DNA of 64,000 nucleotides from G965216905 sp965216905 (GCA_965216905.1 OZ244213.1:1984001-2048000), one strand, 5' to 3'. Shown: positions 16,393 to 25,262, counted from the stretch's first letter. Notes: generated by a model from the letters alone, not told the origin. Numbers and translations: made by a program.

Positions 16393-17853
16393 TCACCGAC
16401 GATACTGGGGACTGGTGGTGCCGAGCCTCGAGTAGAGCTGGGCGTACTCGCCGGCGCGGCGCTCCCAGGAGTTGTCGATGGCCATGCCGTTCTTCTGGAC
16501 GGTCTGCCACGTCTTGCGGTCGCGATGCAGGTCGAGTGCCTGTCCGAGTGCCCAGCCCAGGCCCTCCTCGGTGAAGTGATCGAAGACGAAGCCGGTGCCG
16601 GTGCCGGTGGAGGCCTCGACATGGCTGACGGTGTCGGCGAGACCGCCGACTCGGCGGACCACCGGGATCGTTCCGTACGCAAGGGAGTACATCTGGTTCA
16701 GTCCGCAGGGCTCGTACAGCGACGGCATCAGAAAGATGTCCGCACCGGCTTCGATCTGATGAGCGAGGTCCTCGTGGAATCCGTCGACGAATGCGACCTT
16801 CGACGGGTACGTGTGAGCCAGCCAGCGGAAGAAGGTCTCGTACTCGGTGGCGCCACTGCCGAGAACGGCGACCCGAACGTCCCAGGTGTCGAGGAAGTGG
16901 ATCAAGGGACCTCGCATGATCTCGATTCCCTTCTGATAGGCCAGCCGGGATATCACGCCGACGAGAGGGACGTGTTTGCGGTAGGCGAGCCCGAGCCGGC
17001 TGCACAGTGCCTCCTTGTCCCGCTCCTTCCTCCACAGACTCTTCTCCGAGTATCGAAACGGGATGTGCGGGTCGAGGCGTGGATTCCACACGGTGGTGTC
17101 GATCCCGTTGAGGATCCCCGAGATGGCTCCGGACCGTTGCCGGAGCAGGGCGTCGAGGCCGGCTCCACCGATCGGCGTCTGAATCTCCTCGGCGTAGGTC
17201 GGCGAGACGGTCGTGATGGCGGTGGCATGCATGATCCCCGTCTCCAGCATCGATACTCGGCCTTCGCGCAGGTGCCCTTGGTGAAGGAGCCCGAGATGGC
17301 CGTCGAGTCCGAAATCGATTGCCGCCCACGCGGCGAAGGTGCCCTGGTATCCGAGGTTGTGGATCGACAGCACCGTGGGGACGCCGCCGATCGTGACATC
17401 GCCGGCTCCCGGCCCCCGGACGAGCGCCGGGACCAGCCCCGTCTGCCAATCGTTGCAGTGGATGACGTCGAACCGGTGACCGAGGCGGCTGGCGAGCTGC
17501 AAGGCGGCGTGCTGGAACACGGTGAATCGGACATGCTCGTCTTGATCGTCGGTGTAGAGCGATGACCGCGAGTAGAGACCGTCGACGTCGATGAACCAGG
17601 TATCGGTGTCCCGATGCGTCCACGCCCGCCAGGCAAAGGACCCGGCGGTCAGGTCGACGACGCCATGCCGGTCGACGGCGCGAACGATGCCGTATGCCTG
17701 GTCGTCGATGCTCGAGTATCCGGGAGTGATCGTGACGACGTCGTGGCCCAGGGCCCGGAGCGTTTGAGGGAGGGCTCCGGCGACATCCGCCAGTCCTCCG
17801 GTCTTGGCGAACGGAACGACCTCCGAGGACAGGAACAGGACGCGGAGGGTCAC
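16393..17853 (-). CDS. glgA: Glycogen (starch) synthase, GT5 family
   Basis: GlgA elongates alpha-1,4-glucan from an ADP- or UDP-glucose donor. The 486-aa protein has the GT5 start VLFLSSEVVPFAKTGGLADV, where KTGGL binds the nucleotide sugar, the HCNDWQTGLVPAL segment, and the C-terminal EPCGLNQMYSLAYGTIPVVR donor site. GTG 17853 is chosen because the signature follows directly; the upstream open frame is the neighbouring gene read in another frame. It overlaps the upstream LLM gene by 4 bp, so both are probably one transcript. Confidence 0.94.
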   Translation of the reverse strand: MTLRVLFLSSEVVPFAKTGGLADVAGALPQTLRALGHDVVTITPGYSSIDDQAYGIVRAVDRHGVVDLTAGSFAWRAWTHRDTDTWFIDVDGLYSRSSLYTDDQDEHVRFTVFQHAALQLASRLGHRFDVIHCNDWQTGLVPALVRGPGAGDVTIGGVPTVLSIHNLGYQGTFAAWAAIDFGLDGHLGLLHQGHLREGRVSMLETGIMHATAITTVSPTYAEEIQTPIGGAGLDALLRQRSGAISGILNGIDTTVWNPRLDPHIPFRYSEKSLWRKERDKEALCSRLGLAYRKHVPLVGVISRLAYQKGIEIMRGPLIHFLDTWDVRVAVLGSGATEYETFFRWLAHTYPSKVAFVDGFHEDLAHQIEAGADIFLMPSLYEPCGLNQMYSLAYGTIPVVRRVGGLADTVSHVEASTGTGTGFVFDHFTEEGLGWALGQALDLHRDRKTWQTVQKNGMAIDNSWERRAGEYAQLYSRLGTTSPQYRR

Positions 17854-18704
17854 CGGTCGACCTCGTCGACCAGCGTGGCCAATCGCTCGAGGTTGGCCAG
17901 GACCTCCCGGGGAGGCGCCGAAGGCAGTGGGAAGATCGCCCGATCCACCCCTTTGGAGGCCAGGTCGCCGATCGCGGCCGGATCGGGCTTGGCGCCGAAC
18001 ATGCTGATCTCGAAACCCTCTGTCTGGCGACCTGCTTCGCGAAGTGCGGTCCGCACCTCGTCGGCACCGGTACCGATCTCTCGTCGACCGATCGGAATCC
18101 ATCCGTCGGCGAGCGCCACGATGTCACCGAGGGTCTTCGGCCCCAGCGCCGCCCCGAGGAAGACGGGTGGGTGGGGGCGCTGCACCGGCTTGGGCCAGGC
18201 CCAGCTCGGTTCGAGAGAGATGAGCTCACCCTCGAAGCTGGCCTCCTCCTGCGTCCACAGTGCCTTCATGAGTTGCAGCTTCTCCGCGAGGAGTCGACGA
18301 CGTTCGGTGTAGGCCACTCCGTGGGATGCCATCTCCTCCTTGTTCCAACCGTATCCCACTCCGACGATCACCCGGCCGTTGCTGATCATGTCGAGCGATG
18401 CGACCTCTTTGGCCGTCCAGATCGGATCCCGTTGGGCGAGAAGGGTGATGCCGGTTCCGAGCGTCAGCCGGGTGGTGACCGCCGCCGCAGCCGCCAGGGC
18501 AACGAATGTGTCGTGGGTCCTCCAATACTCGGGAGGGAGGGGGGGAGCGCCTTCACGTCCGCCCCACGGCGTGGCGCGGGAGGTTGGGATGTGGCTGTGT
18601 TCCGGCAACCACAGCGACTCGAAGCCGTGATCCTCCACCGCTCGGGCCAGTTCGACCGGCTGGAGCGTCTGATCTGTGGCGAAGATGCTGACACCGAACT
18701 TCAT
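17850..18704 (-). CDS. LLM class F420-dependent oxidoreductase
   Basis: This 284-aa protein is a luciferase-like (TIM-barrel) oxidoreductase of the kind that usually binds coenzyme F420 in actinobacteria. MKFGVSIFATDQT, the segment GFESLWLPEHSHIP, and RVIVGVGYGWNKEEM with its glycines are family landmarks. The substrate is not predictable. The start at 18704 gives the canonical N-terminus. It is the first gene of a two-gene unit with glgA; a functional tie to glycogen is not known. Confidence 0.88.
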   Translation of the reverse strand: MKFGVSIFATDQTLQPVELARAVEDHGFESLWLPEHSHIPTSRATPWGGREGAPPLPPEYWRTHDTFVALAAAAAVTTRLTLGTGITLLAQRDPIWTAKEVASLDMISNGRVIVGVGYGWNKEEMASHGVAYTERRRLLAEKLQLMKALWTQEEASFEGELISLEPSWAWPKPVQRPHPPVFLGAALGPKTLGDIVALADGWIPIGRREIGTGADEVRTALREAGRQTEGFEISMFGAKPDPAAIGDLASKGVDRAIFPLPSAPPREVLANLERLATLVDEVDR

Positions 18705-18747
18705 TCCGCCAGTAAAGCCGTTCCCGAGGCGACGGGCCACGCTTGGA

Positions 18748-19944
18748 TCAGATGCTCGCTTCGAGTGCTCCCACCACGGTCGGATCGATGCCGTAGATGG
18801 CTGCCACATCGTCGGGGCTGGTGATGGGGCTGGCCGGGAGGCGACGAGAATCCCAGGCGCAGGCGGCGGCGATGACATGCACGGGCAGGTCGGCGGACGG
18901 TGCGGGGAAGCCTTTCCCCTCGAGCAGTCGGCGGACGGATCGGACCGATGGCAGCGAGTTGGCGTAGATGTCCAGCACCGGATCCCGGGCGCGTCCGTTG
19001 CAGCGCTGCGGGAACCCGCCGAAGCTCAGACTGTGAATCCAGGCAGCGGCTTCCACGACGCCTCGGTTGCCCTCCACCGAACCCAGATGATCGTTCCCCA
19101 CGCGACCGGTTGGCCGATGATCCAACCCGAGGTGACGCAGCATCGCACGAACGGTCTCGACCACCCGCTCGGTGTGATCGGACATCTCGCCGAGTCTTTC
19201 GGCTGTCACGATGCGAGCTTGCAGTTCCAGCGTGAGCGCCGCGACGTGTTCGGCGCGGCGATGCTCCATGAGGGCCAGGTACATCCAGGCGAGCATGCCA
19301 CCCGCCGCCACCGCCCAACCGGTGGAGGGCATCGACGCAGCCCCGGCTGCGACGGTCACCGCCCACTCGATCGCATTCAGCTTGCCTGCCCCGTCGGCCA
19401 TCGTCACGACCGGTCCGTGCACGTATCGCATCGTGGCGAGGACCGAGAAGTAGTTGAGTGCGATGGCGGCCGCCACGAGGACACCGAGACGAGTCACGCT
19501 GGGAGTCTGCGTGGCCGCGCCGAGGATGAGGGCGGTCGCCAGGAGCCAGGATTGGCCGAGCACTGTCACCGCTCGAGTGGGGGTATGGCGCTGTTGCCGA
19601 CTCGCCACGAGTTCGGCGATGGCAACCTGAAGGAGGACGAAGAGCGGTGCGATCCGCCCGTAGGTGATGATGGCCACGGCCAGGAGTGGCGTCGACAGAT
19701 CGTGGACGAGGCGGGTGGCGCGCATCGTGGGATGGAGCGAGGACCACAAGAGGGCGCCGGTGATCGTGAGCACCGCGCTGAACTGCCACGCGTCGAGCGT
19801 CTGGGGCGTTCCGAGGTCGAGTCCGGTGACGAGTGCCAAACAGACGGAGGCGGTGCCGGCCCAGAGGACCGCAACCCGCCTCCGTCTCATGTGTTTGTCG
19901 ACCGACTCGGCCATATGCCCGCCTTCACCGTCCGATGCCGCCAC
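18748..19944 (-). CDS. Multi-pass membrane protein with degenerate HD-GYP-like domain
   Basis: The 398-aa product has about six to seven hydrophobic segments between residues 24 and 226, a short coiled linker (about 228–252), then a cytoplasmic region resembling HD-GYP phosphodiesterases. SDHTERVVETVRAMLRHLGL matches the first helix, VEAAAWIHSLSFGGFP matches the HD motif region with Asp replaced by Ser305, and HVIAAACAWDS plus DPTVVGALEASI match later helices. No GYP motif is seen. It may be a sensor that binds but does not cleave a nucleotide. GTG 19944 has GAGGGG 6 nt upstream. The function is unassigned. Confidence 0.65.
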   Translation of the reverse strand: MAASDGEGGHMAESVDKHMRRRRVAVLWAGTASVCLALVTGLDLGTPQTLDAWQFSAVLTITGALLWSSLHPTMRATRLVHDLSTPLLAVAIITYGRIAPLFVLLQVAIAELVASRQQRHTPTRAVTVLGQSWLLATALILGAATQTPSVTRLGVLVAAAIALNYFSVLATMRYVHGPVVTMADGAGKLNAIEWAVTVAAGAASMPSTGWAVAAGGMLAWMYLALMEHRRAEHVAALTLELQARIVTAERLGEMSDHTERVVETVRAMLRHLGLDHRPTGRVGNDHLGSVEGNRGVVEAAAWIHSLSFGGFPQRCNGRARDPVLDIYANSLPSVRSVRRLLEGKGFPAPSADLPVHVIAAACAWDSRRLPASPITSPDDVAAIYGIDPTVVGALEASI

Positions 19945-20180
19945 GAATATACCCCTCGGCGGTCATCGGAGCTCGGTCGCGCACACGCCCGGTGTGCGCT
20001 CGGAGTCGATCGCGTTTCAGTCGGACTTCCAGCCACGCATCGGCCGCTCCTTCCTGTCGCTGATGCCGGGAATCCCGGTTGCGTCGAGGTTACGACGACC
20101 GGGCTACCCGTACCGCCTCGCCGCAGAATCCCTTCGGCTCGCCGAATGCCCCGAGCCGTGCGTGCCAAGCTGTCGGCCAC

Positions 20181-21302
20181 ATGCACGAGCGAATCATCGG
20201 GCTGATCGAGTCGGGCGGACCGCTGCCATTCGAGCGATTCATGACGGAGGCGCTGTATGGCGAGGGCGGATTCTTCGTCGCGCAGACGCTCCGGTCGCAG
20301 AAGGGCGGTGACTTCCTGACCTCGCCCGAGATCAGTCCTCTCTTCGGAGCCACCATCGCCGCCTGGGTCGTCGACGTCGCAGCCAACACCGGAGAACCGA
20401 TCGATATCGTCGAGGTGGGTTCGGGGAGCGGTTCGCTGCTTCGCCCGCTGCTCGTCGCCGTCGAGGAGGCCGGGGTCTCGGTTGCCACGGTGTGGGCGGT
20501 CGAGGTCTCTCCGGCGGCGCGCCGGGCGCTGGTCGCAGACGATCGACTGTCCGGCCGAGTCCGGGTGGTGTCGGGACTGGGCGAGCTACCGGAGTCGTTG
20601 TGCGGGGTCGTCGTCGCCAACGAGCTCTTGGACAATCTGCCGATGGCGATCGCTCAGCTCACCCCGTCAGGGTGGCGAGAGCGATGGGTGGGCGTCGACG
20701 GCGACCGGTTGTGCTTTGTCGACGCACCGGCCCGGCCGGAAGTGCTGGAGTGGCTCGACCGGCATTCCGGGCCCGTCGATGTCGAGGGATGGGTAGAGGT
20801 CCAACTCGAGGCGCAGCGGTGGCTCCTGGCGATGAGTCGCCGGCTCGATCGAGGAGCGATGCTGCTCATCGACTACGGCGATACCGCCGAGAACCTCGCA
20901 CCCAGACGGCGAGATGGGACATTGCGAACCTATCGTGCCCACCATCTCGGACCGCACCCACTCGACGAGCCGGGAGCCACCGACATCACCGCCGACGTGA
21001 ACTTCTCGGCCTTGCTGGCGACTGCATCGAGCCTCGGATTGGGTGCCCGACTCCACCGTCAAGACGAGTTCTTGAGCGTCTGGGGGCTCCGGGCCGCCGT
21101 GTCGGATCGCCGCCATCGCGAGTTGGACCTGGCTCGTGCTGGGGACGAGACCGCCCGTCTGGTCGTGCGCAGCGAGCGCTCGGAGATGGAGACGCTGCTC
21201 CACCCGCGGGGCCTGGGCGATTTTCGGGTGCTGGAGGTCACCGTGCCGGCCGACCATCGATCCCGGACGGGCTCGCACCGAGCCGGGCCGGGTGGCCGGT
21301 GA
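20181..21302 (+). CDS. SAM-dependent methyltransferase, MidA/NDUFAF7 family
   Basis: The 373-aa protein is a MidA-type (COG1565) class I methyltransferase. It begins IGLIESGGPLPFERFMTEALYG, followed by GGDFLTSPEISPLFG, the SAM loop VEVGSGSGSLL and VVVANELLDNLP, all family landmarks. The mitochondrial relative methylates an Arg of respiratory complex I; the bacterial substrate is unknown. ATG 20181 is chosen by the family N-terminus; the upstream open frame is not conserved in character. Confidence 0.88.
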   Translation: MHERIIGLIESGGPLPFERFMTEALYGEGGFFVAQTLRSQKGGDFLTSPEISPLFGATIAAWVVDVAANTGEPIDIVEVGSGSGSLLRPLLVAVEEAGVSVATVWAVEVSPAARRALVADDRLSGRVRVVSGLGELPESLCGVVVANELLDNLPMAIAQLTPSGWRERWVGVDGDRLCFVDAPARPEVLEWLDRHSGPVDVEGWVEVQLEAQRWLLAMSRRLDRGAMLLIDYGDTAENLAPRRRDGTLRTYRAHHLGPHPLDEPGATDITADVNFSALLATASSLGLGARLHRQDEFLSVWGLRAAVSDRRHRELDLARAGDETARLVVRSERSEMETLLHPRGLGDFRVLEVTVPADHRSRTGSHRAGPGGR

Positions 21303-21353
21303 GCTCGTCCGGCCCGGGTGAGGTTGGTTCACCGGTCCGGTACCATTCGGCGC

Positions 21354-22190
21354 ATGAACAACGTCAAGACCGCGGGGCTGCTCGCGTTCCTCACCCTGCT
21401 CGTGGTGCTGATCGCACAGGGCCTGGGAGTCAACCTCACCGGGGCCCTGATCTTTGCCGCCATCTTCAACCTCGGCGCCTACTTCTTCAGTGACAAGCTG
21501 GCGCTGCGGGCATCGCGGGCGCGCCACGTGGAGGAGCACGAGCTGCCGCAGGTGTATTCCATCATCCGCAATCTGGCCACGGCGGCCGACATGCCCATGC
21601 CGAGCATCCATCTCATCGATTCGCCGCAGCCGAATGCCTTTGCGACCGGCCGGAGCCCGCGCAAGGCGGCGGTGGCCGTGACTACGGGGATTCTCGACAT
21701 CATGACCTATGAGGAGCTCCAGGGGGTACTGGCGCACGAGCTGGCCCATGTGCGCAACCGGGACATCCTCATCAGCTCGATCGCGGCGATGCTCGGAGCG
21801 GCGATCGCCATCCTGGCTCGGATGGGGTTGTTCTTCGGCGGTGACCGTGACTCTCCACTGGGAGGCATCGGTGCCCTGCTGGCGCTCATCATCGGCCCGC
21901 TGGCGGCGATGTTCATCCGGATGGGGATATCTCGATCTCGCGAGTACCAGGCAGACGCCTCGGGCGCCGAACTGACCGGGCAGCCACTGCATCTCGCCTC
22001 GGCGCTGAACAAGATCGGTGCTGCGACCGCCCGGGTCCCGATGCGCGTGAACCCGGCGGTGAGCCAGCTGTACATCGAGAATCCGTTGAAGGCGATCCGC
22101 GGTCAGGGCTTCATGAAGTTGATGTCGACCCACCCGCCGATCGAGGACCGGATCCGGCGCCTCCAGGAAATGGCCGGCGGCATCCACTGA
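21354..22190 (+). CDS. htpX: Protease HtpX (M48 metalloprotease)
   Basis: HtpX is a membrane zinc protease that removes misfolded membrane proteins. The 278-aa protein has two N-terminal membrane segments (about 5–45), the zinc motif HELAH in VLAHELAHVRNRD, a further hydrophobic pair (about 140–190), and the downstream zinc ligand in SREYQADASGAEL. ATG 21354 begins MNNVKTAGLLAF, typical of the family. It precedes the tRNA–tuf transcription unit. Confidence 0.95.
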   Translation: MNNVKTAGLLAFLTLLVVLIAQGLGVNLTGALIFAAIFNLGAYFFSDKLALRASRARHVEEHELPQVYSIIRNLATAADMPMPSIHLIDSPQPNAFATGRSPRKAAVAVTTGILDIMTYEELQGVLAHELAHVRNRDILISSIAAMLGAAIAILARMGLFFGGDRDSPLGGIGALLALIIGPLAAMFIRMGISRSREYQADASGAELTGQPLHLASALNKIGAATARVPMRVNPAVSQLYIENPLKAIRGQGFMKLMSTHPPIEDRIRRLQEMAGGIH

Positions 22191-22240
22191 TCCGCTCGGT
22201 CTTCGACGGCCCACCGCGGACCGAACGCTCCCTTTCCGCC

Positions 22241-22270
22241 TTGGCCGCCGATACGGCGTTTCGCTATGCT
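22241..22270 (+). promoter_or_regulatory. Probable promoter of the tRNA–tuf unit
   Basis: TTGGCC, 18 bases, then TATGCT fits a primary-sigma promoter and would start transcription about 20 nt before tRNA-Tyr. Confidence 0.5.
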
Positions 22271-22297
22271 TGCGCCGCCCCGGTGGTGTCCGGGCGT

Positions 22298-22383
22298 GCC
22301 GGGATGCCCGAGCGGCCAAAGGGAGCAGACTGTAAATCTGCCGGCGTAAGCCTTCGGAGGTTCAAATCCTTCTCCCGGCACCA
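22298..22383 (+). tRNA. tRNA-Tyr (GTA), CCA encoded
   Basis: The acceptor GCCGGGA pairs with TCCCGGC, followed by A and an encoded CCA. The D arm (CCC…GGG), the anticodon loop CTGTAAA with anticodon GTA, and a long variable arm identify a class II tRNA-Tyr. Confidence 0.96.
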
Positions 22384-22436
22384 TCTCGGTGATCATCGCC
22401 TGTCGAGGTCGCTGGCTCATCGAGAGCACATCTCAA

Positions 22437-22508
<72 letters not shown>

Positions 22509-22539
22509 CTGCGGAGGTCGGAGTGACCTTCGTTGGCGA

Positions 22540-22613
22540 GGCGGCGTAGCTCAGTTGGTGAGAGCGCTCGACTCATAATCGAGAGGTCGGCAGTTCAAGT
22601 CTGCCCGCCGCTA
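22540..22613 (+). tRNA. tRNA-Met (CAT), probably elongator
   Basis: The acceptor GGCGGCG pairs with CGCCGCT (first pair G–U). The anticodon stem CTCGA/TCGAG encloses CTCATAA, anticodon CAT. The initiator C–A mismatch is absent, so elongator Met is favoured; a lysidine-modified Ile tRNA cannot be excluded from sequence alone. Confidence 0.9.
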
Positions 22614-22701
22614 CAGACATGCGGGCCACTGGCTCGGCCGGTCGATGATCGGCGGGCCGTCGGAGCGCAGAGAGCAGACGCAGGATCAGAAAGGAACCAC
22701 C

Positions 22702-23892
22702 ATGGCGAAGGCCAAGTTTGATCGTTCGAAGCCGCATGTGAATATTGGGACGATGGGTCATATTGATCATGGGAAGACGACGTTGACGGCGGCGATTACG
22801 AAGACGTTGGCGGAGCGTGTTGGTGGTTCGAATGCGTTTACGTCGTTTGATAATATTGATAAGGCGCCGGAGGAGCGTGAGCGGGGGATCACGATTCAGA
22901 TTGCGCATGTGGAGTATGAGACGGCGAATCGTCATTATGCGCATGTGGATATGCCTGGGCATGCGGATTATATCAAGAATATGATTACGGGTGCTGCGCA
23001 GGTTGATGGGGCGATTTTGGTGGTGTCGGCGACGGATGGTCCGATGCCGCAGACTCGGGAGCATGTGTTGTTGGCGCGTCAGGTGGATGTGCCGAACATT
23101 GTGGTGTTCTTGAACAAGGTTGACATGGTGGATGATGAGGAGCTTCTCGACTTGGTGGAGTTGGAGGTTCGGGATCTGTTGACCGAGTATGAGTTTCCTG
23201 GGGATGATGTGCCGGTGGTGCGGGGGTCGGCGTTGCAGGCGTTGGAGGGGGATGAGGCGGCGGCTGATCAGGTGATGGAGTTGATGGAGGCGGTGGATTC
23301 GTATGTTCCGGAGCCGGAGCGGGATACGGAGAAGCCGTTTTTCATGGCGATCGAGGATGTGTTCTCGATCACTGGTCGGGGGACGGTGGTGACCGGTCGG
23401 GTCGAGCAGGGGGTGTTGGAGGTGAACGAGGAGGTCGAGATCGTGGGGATCTCGGACACTCGGAAGACGGTGGCGACTGGGATCGAGATGTTCCGGAAGC
23501 TGTTGGATGAGGCTCGGGCTGGTGACAATGTGGGGGTGTTGTTGCGGGGGGTTGGGAAGGACGAGGTGGAGCGTGGTCAGGTGTTGGCCAAGCCGGGCTC
23601 GATCACTCCGCATACCAACTTCGATGCGCAGGTGTATGTGTTGACCAAGGAGGAGGGTGGTCGGCACAATCCGTTCTTCTCGGGGTATCGGCCGCAGTTT
23701 TATTTCCGGACGACGGATGTGACCGGGTCGGTGGTGTTGCCGGAGGGGACCCAGATGGTGATGCCGGGTGACAACACCGAGATGACGGTGGATTTGATCA
23801 CTCCGATCGCGATGGATGAGGGGCAGCGGTTCACGATTCGGGAGGGTGGCCGGACCGTCGGCGCCGGCCGGGTCACCAAAATCCACAAATAG
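22702..23892 (+). CDS. tuf: Elongation factor Tu
   Basis: EF-Tu brings aminoacyl-tRNA to the ribosome as a GTP complex. The 396-aa sequence is complete: GHIDHGKT (P-loop), the switch I segment ERERGITI, DMPGHADY, NKVD, and domains 2 and 3 ending VGAGRVTKIHK. AAAGGA lies 8 nt before ATG 22702. Codon use is unlike its neighbours: from about codon 5 most codons end in T or G (CAT, GAT, AAT, ATT, ACG, TTG), with only 16 C in 22741–22860 (120 nt), while the last ten codons return to C-ending forms. It is probably co-transcribed with the three upstream tRNAs. Confidence 0.99.
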   Translation: MAKAKFDRSKPHVNIGTMGHIDHGKTTLTAAITKTLAERVGGSNAFTSFDNIDKAPEERERGITIQIAHVEYETANRHYAHVDMPGHADYIKNMITGAAQVDGAILVVSATDGPMPQTREHVLLARQVDVPNIVVFLNKVDMVDDEELLDLVELEVRDLLTEYEFPGDDVPVVRGSALQALEGDEAAADQVMELMEAVDSYVPEPERDTEKPFFMAIEDVFSITGRGTVVTGRVEQGVLEVNEEVEIVGISDTRKTVATGIEMFRKLLDEARAGDNVGVLLRGVGKDEVERGQVLAKPGSITPHTNFDAQVYVLTKEEGGRHNPFFSGYRPQFYFRTTDVTGSVVLPEGTQMVMPGDNTEMTVDLITPIAMDEGQRFTIREGGRTVGAGRVTKIHK

Positions 23893-24052
23893 CCGGCCCG
23901 TCGGCCGACGCAACACGCAACACGCAGCACGCGATACGCGATACGCAGCACGCCCAACCCGTCGGAACACGACCGGCCCGGTTCCGGCGTACTGCATACA
24001 GCGTACGGCGTACTGCTCGAACGAGTGAGACGAGTGAGACGAGTGAGCAGCA
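23893..24052 (+). repeat. Short-period repeats between tuf and rpmG
   Basis: The spacer holds imperfect 7-bp units (ACGCAAC, ACGCAGC, ACGCGAT) at about 23910–23955 and 9-bp units CGAGTGAGA in tandem at about 24022–24047, plus GTACTGC/GCGTAC-like words between. No ORF is supported; the DNA looks like expanded simple sequence. The second array lies directly before rpmG and places GAGTGAGCAGCA at its ribosome-binding position. Confidence 0.75.
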
Positions 24053-24214
24053 ATGGCAAGTGACAAGCGCCCGCCAATCACGTTGGCGTGTGAGGAATGC
24101 AAGCGTCGCAACTATGTGACCACCAAGAACAAGTCGAACACTCGCGACCGGCTTCAGTTGAAGAAGTACTGCCGGTGGTGTCGGACCCACACCGCCCATC
24201 GGGAGACGCGCTGA
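24053..24214 (+). CDS. rpmG: 50S ribosomal protein L33
   Basis: The gene encodes a 53-aa L33 of the zinc-ribbon type, starting MASDKRPPITLACEECKRRN, with the two Cys pairs CEEC and CRWC that bind zinc. ATG 24053 gives the family N-terminus; the Shine–Dalgarno is weak. It stands between tuf and the HadAB gene, the same neighbourhood as rpmG2–hadABC–secE in mycobacteria. Confidence 0.96.
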   Translation: MASDKRPPITLACEECKRRNYVTTKNKSNTRDRLQLKKYCRWCRTHTAHRETR

Positions 24215-24257
24215 CTCGATCACTGGTAGCGTGACGATCCGCGGAGTCAGAGAGGCC

Positions 24258-24293
24258 CACGAGGGGACGGACCGGCCGGTCCGTCCCCTCGTG
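24258..24293 (+). terminator. Perfect 36-bp palindrome after rpmG
   Basis: CACGAGGGGACGGACCGG is followed directly by its exact reverse complement, with no T-run. It probably ends the tRNA–tuf–rpmG transcript. It is similar in build to the palindrome after groEL. Confidence 0.75.
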
Positions 24294-24327
24294 CCGTCAT
24301 CTCGTACCGAACTGGAGCGACCCTGAC

Positions 24328-25143
24328 ATGGGTATCGAAGACATCGTCGGACGCAGCTACGGTCCGCGCCCCTATCGGACCGACCGTTCGGTGGTCGACG
24401 GCTATCGGACGGCGATCGGTCTCGAGGCCGGCGGCCCGGCGCCCCCGGCGTTGGCCGGCGCCATGCTCTTCGTCGTTGCCCCCGATCTTCTCCACGATCC
24501 CGACATCGGCGGGTACGGAACGTCCGTCATCCATGGAGAGCAGACCTTCACCTGGCACCGGCCGATACCACTCGACCGCACCCTTGCGGTGTCGGGCGTG
24601 CTCTCGAAGTGCAGGATGCGGGGTGGCGTGGCGTTCGCCGGCTTCGACGTCGAGGTGGCGGACGAGGACGGCCCGGTCGTCACCGGCGGTTCACTGTTCT
24701 TGATGTCCGACGCTTCGGCCACGGGTACCGACGCCGGCGAGGATCAGGAACCGGTACCCGACGAAGGATCGATCGCCGAGGTGGGGGCACGAGGCGACAC
24801 CGGCGACCGTTCGCTGCCCTCCAACCGATTCTCGGCATCTCGGGCGGATCTGGTCCGATACGCGGGCGCCTCCGGTGACTGGAATCCGATCCACTGGGAT
24901 CACGCCACCGCGGTCGATGCCGGACTCAGCGGAGTGGTGGTCCACGGGCTGCTTCAGTCAGCCTGGATGCTCACCGTCGGCGAAGCCGTGCTCGGGGCGC
25001 CGACCTGGGCTCGATTCCGGTACCGGGCTCCGCTCCGTCCGGCGAGCGTCGTGACGGTGGTCGGCGGCGGCGGGAACGGGACGGTCGACCTCCGTCTGGA
25101 GGGGGATGACACGGTCCACGTTGCGGCCACCGTTCGCGCCTGA
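24328..25143 (+). CDS. Fused HadA–HadB-like (R)-hydroxyacyl dehydratase
   Basis: The 271-aa protein joins two hot-dog folds: an N-terminal FAS1-type MaoC half (about 1–135, starting IVGRSYGPRPYRTDRSVVDGY, with HGEQTFTWHRPIPL) and a C-terminal MaoC half (about 160–271). The hydratase motif DWNPIHWDHATAVDAGLSG supplies the catalytic Asp and His. A D/E-rich linker joins them. In mycobacteria hadA and hadB are separate genes at this same site between rpmG2 and secE, forming the 3-hydroxyacyl-ACP dehydratase of FAS-II. Here they are one chain. The exact acyl substrate is not predictable. Confidence 0.85.
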   Translation: MGIEDIVGRSYGPRPYRTDRSVVDGYRTAIGLEAGGPAPPALAGAMLFVVAPDLLHDPDIGGYGTSVIHGEQTFTWHRPIPLDRTLAVSGVLSKCRMRGGVAFAGFDVEVADEDGPVVTGGSLFLMSDASATGTDAGEDQEPVPDEGSIAEVGARGDTGDRSLPSNRFSASRADLVRYAGASGDWNPIHWDHATAVDAGLSGVVVHGLLQSAWMLTVGEAVLGAPTWARFRYRAPLRPASVVTVVGGGGNGTVDLRLEGDDTVHVAATVRA

Positions 25144-25262
25144 CCCGAGTCGATCGGCCCGGTTGCCGGCCGGGCGGATCGAGCCGGGTCCCGGTCCCTG
25201 CACCTGCACGATTCGTGGTGGCCGGCTGCTTCGATCTGATTTCCCCAGTCTTCGCCGGTGCG

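Noticed and set aside
17854..18102. Longer N-terminus for GlgA
   Set aside because: The Arg-rich extension is the neighbouring LLM gene read out of frame; the GT5 signature starts right after GTG 17853.
22573..24111. 512-aa open frame on the minus strand over tuf
   Set aside because: It is a shadow of tuf caused by its T/G-ending codons; the product is Arg/His/Leu-rich low-complexity sequence with no domain, and tuf itself is certain.
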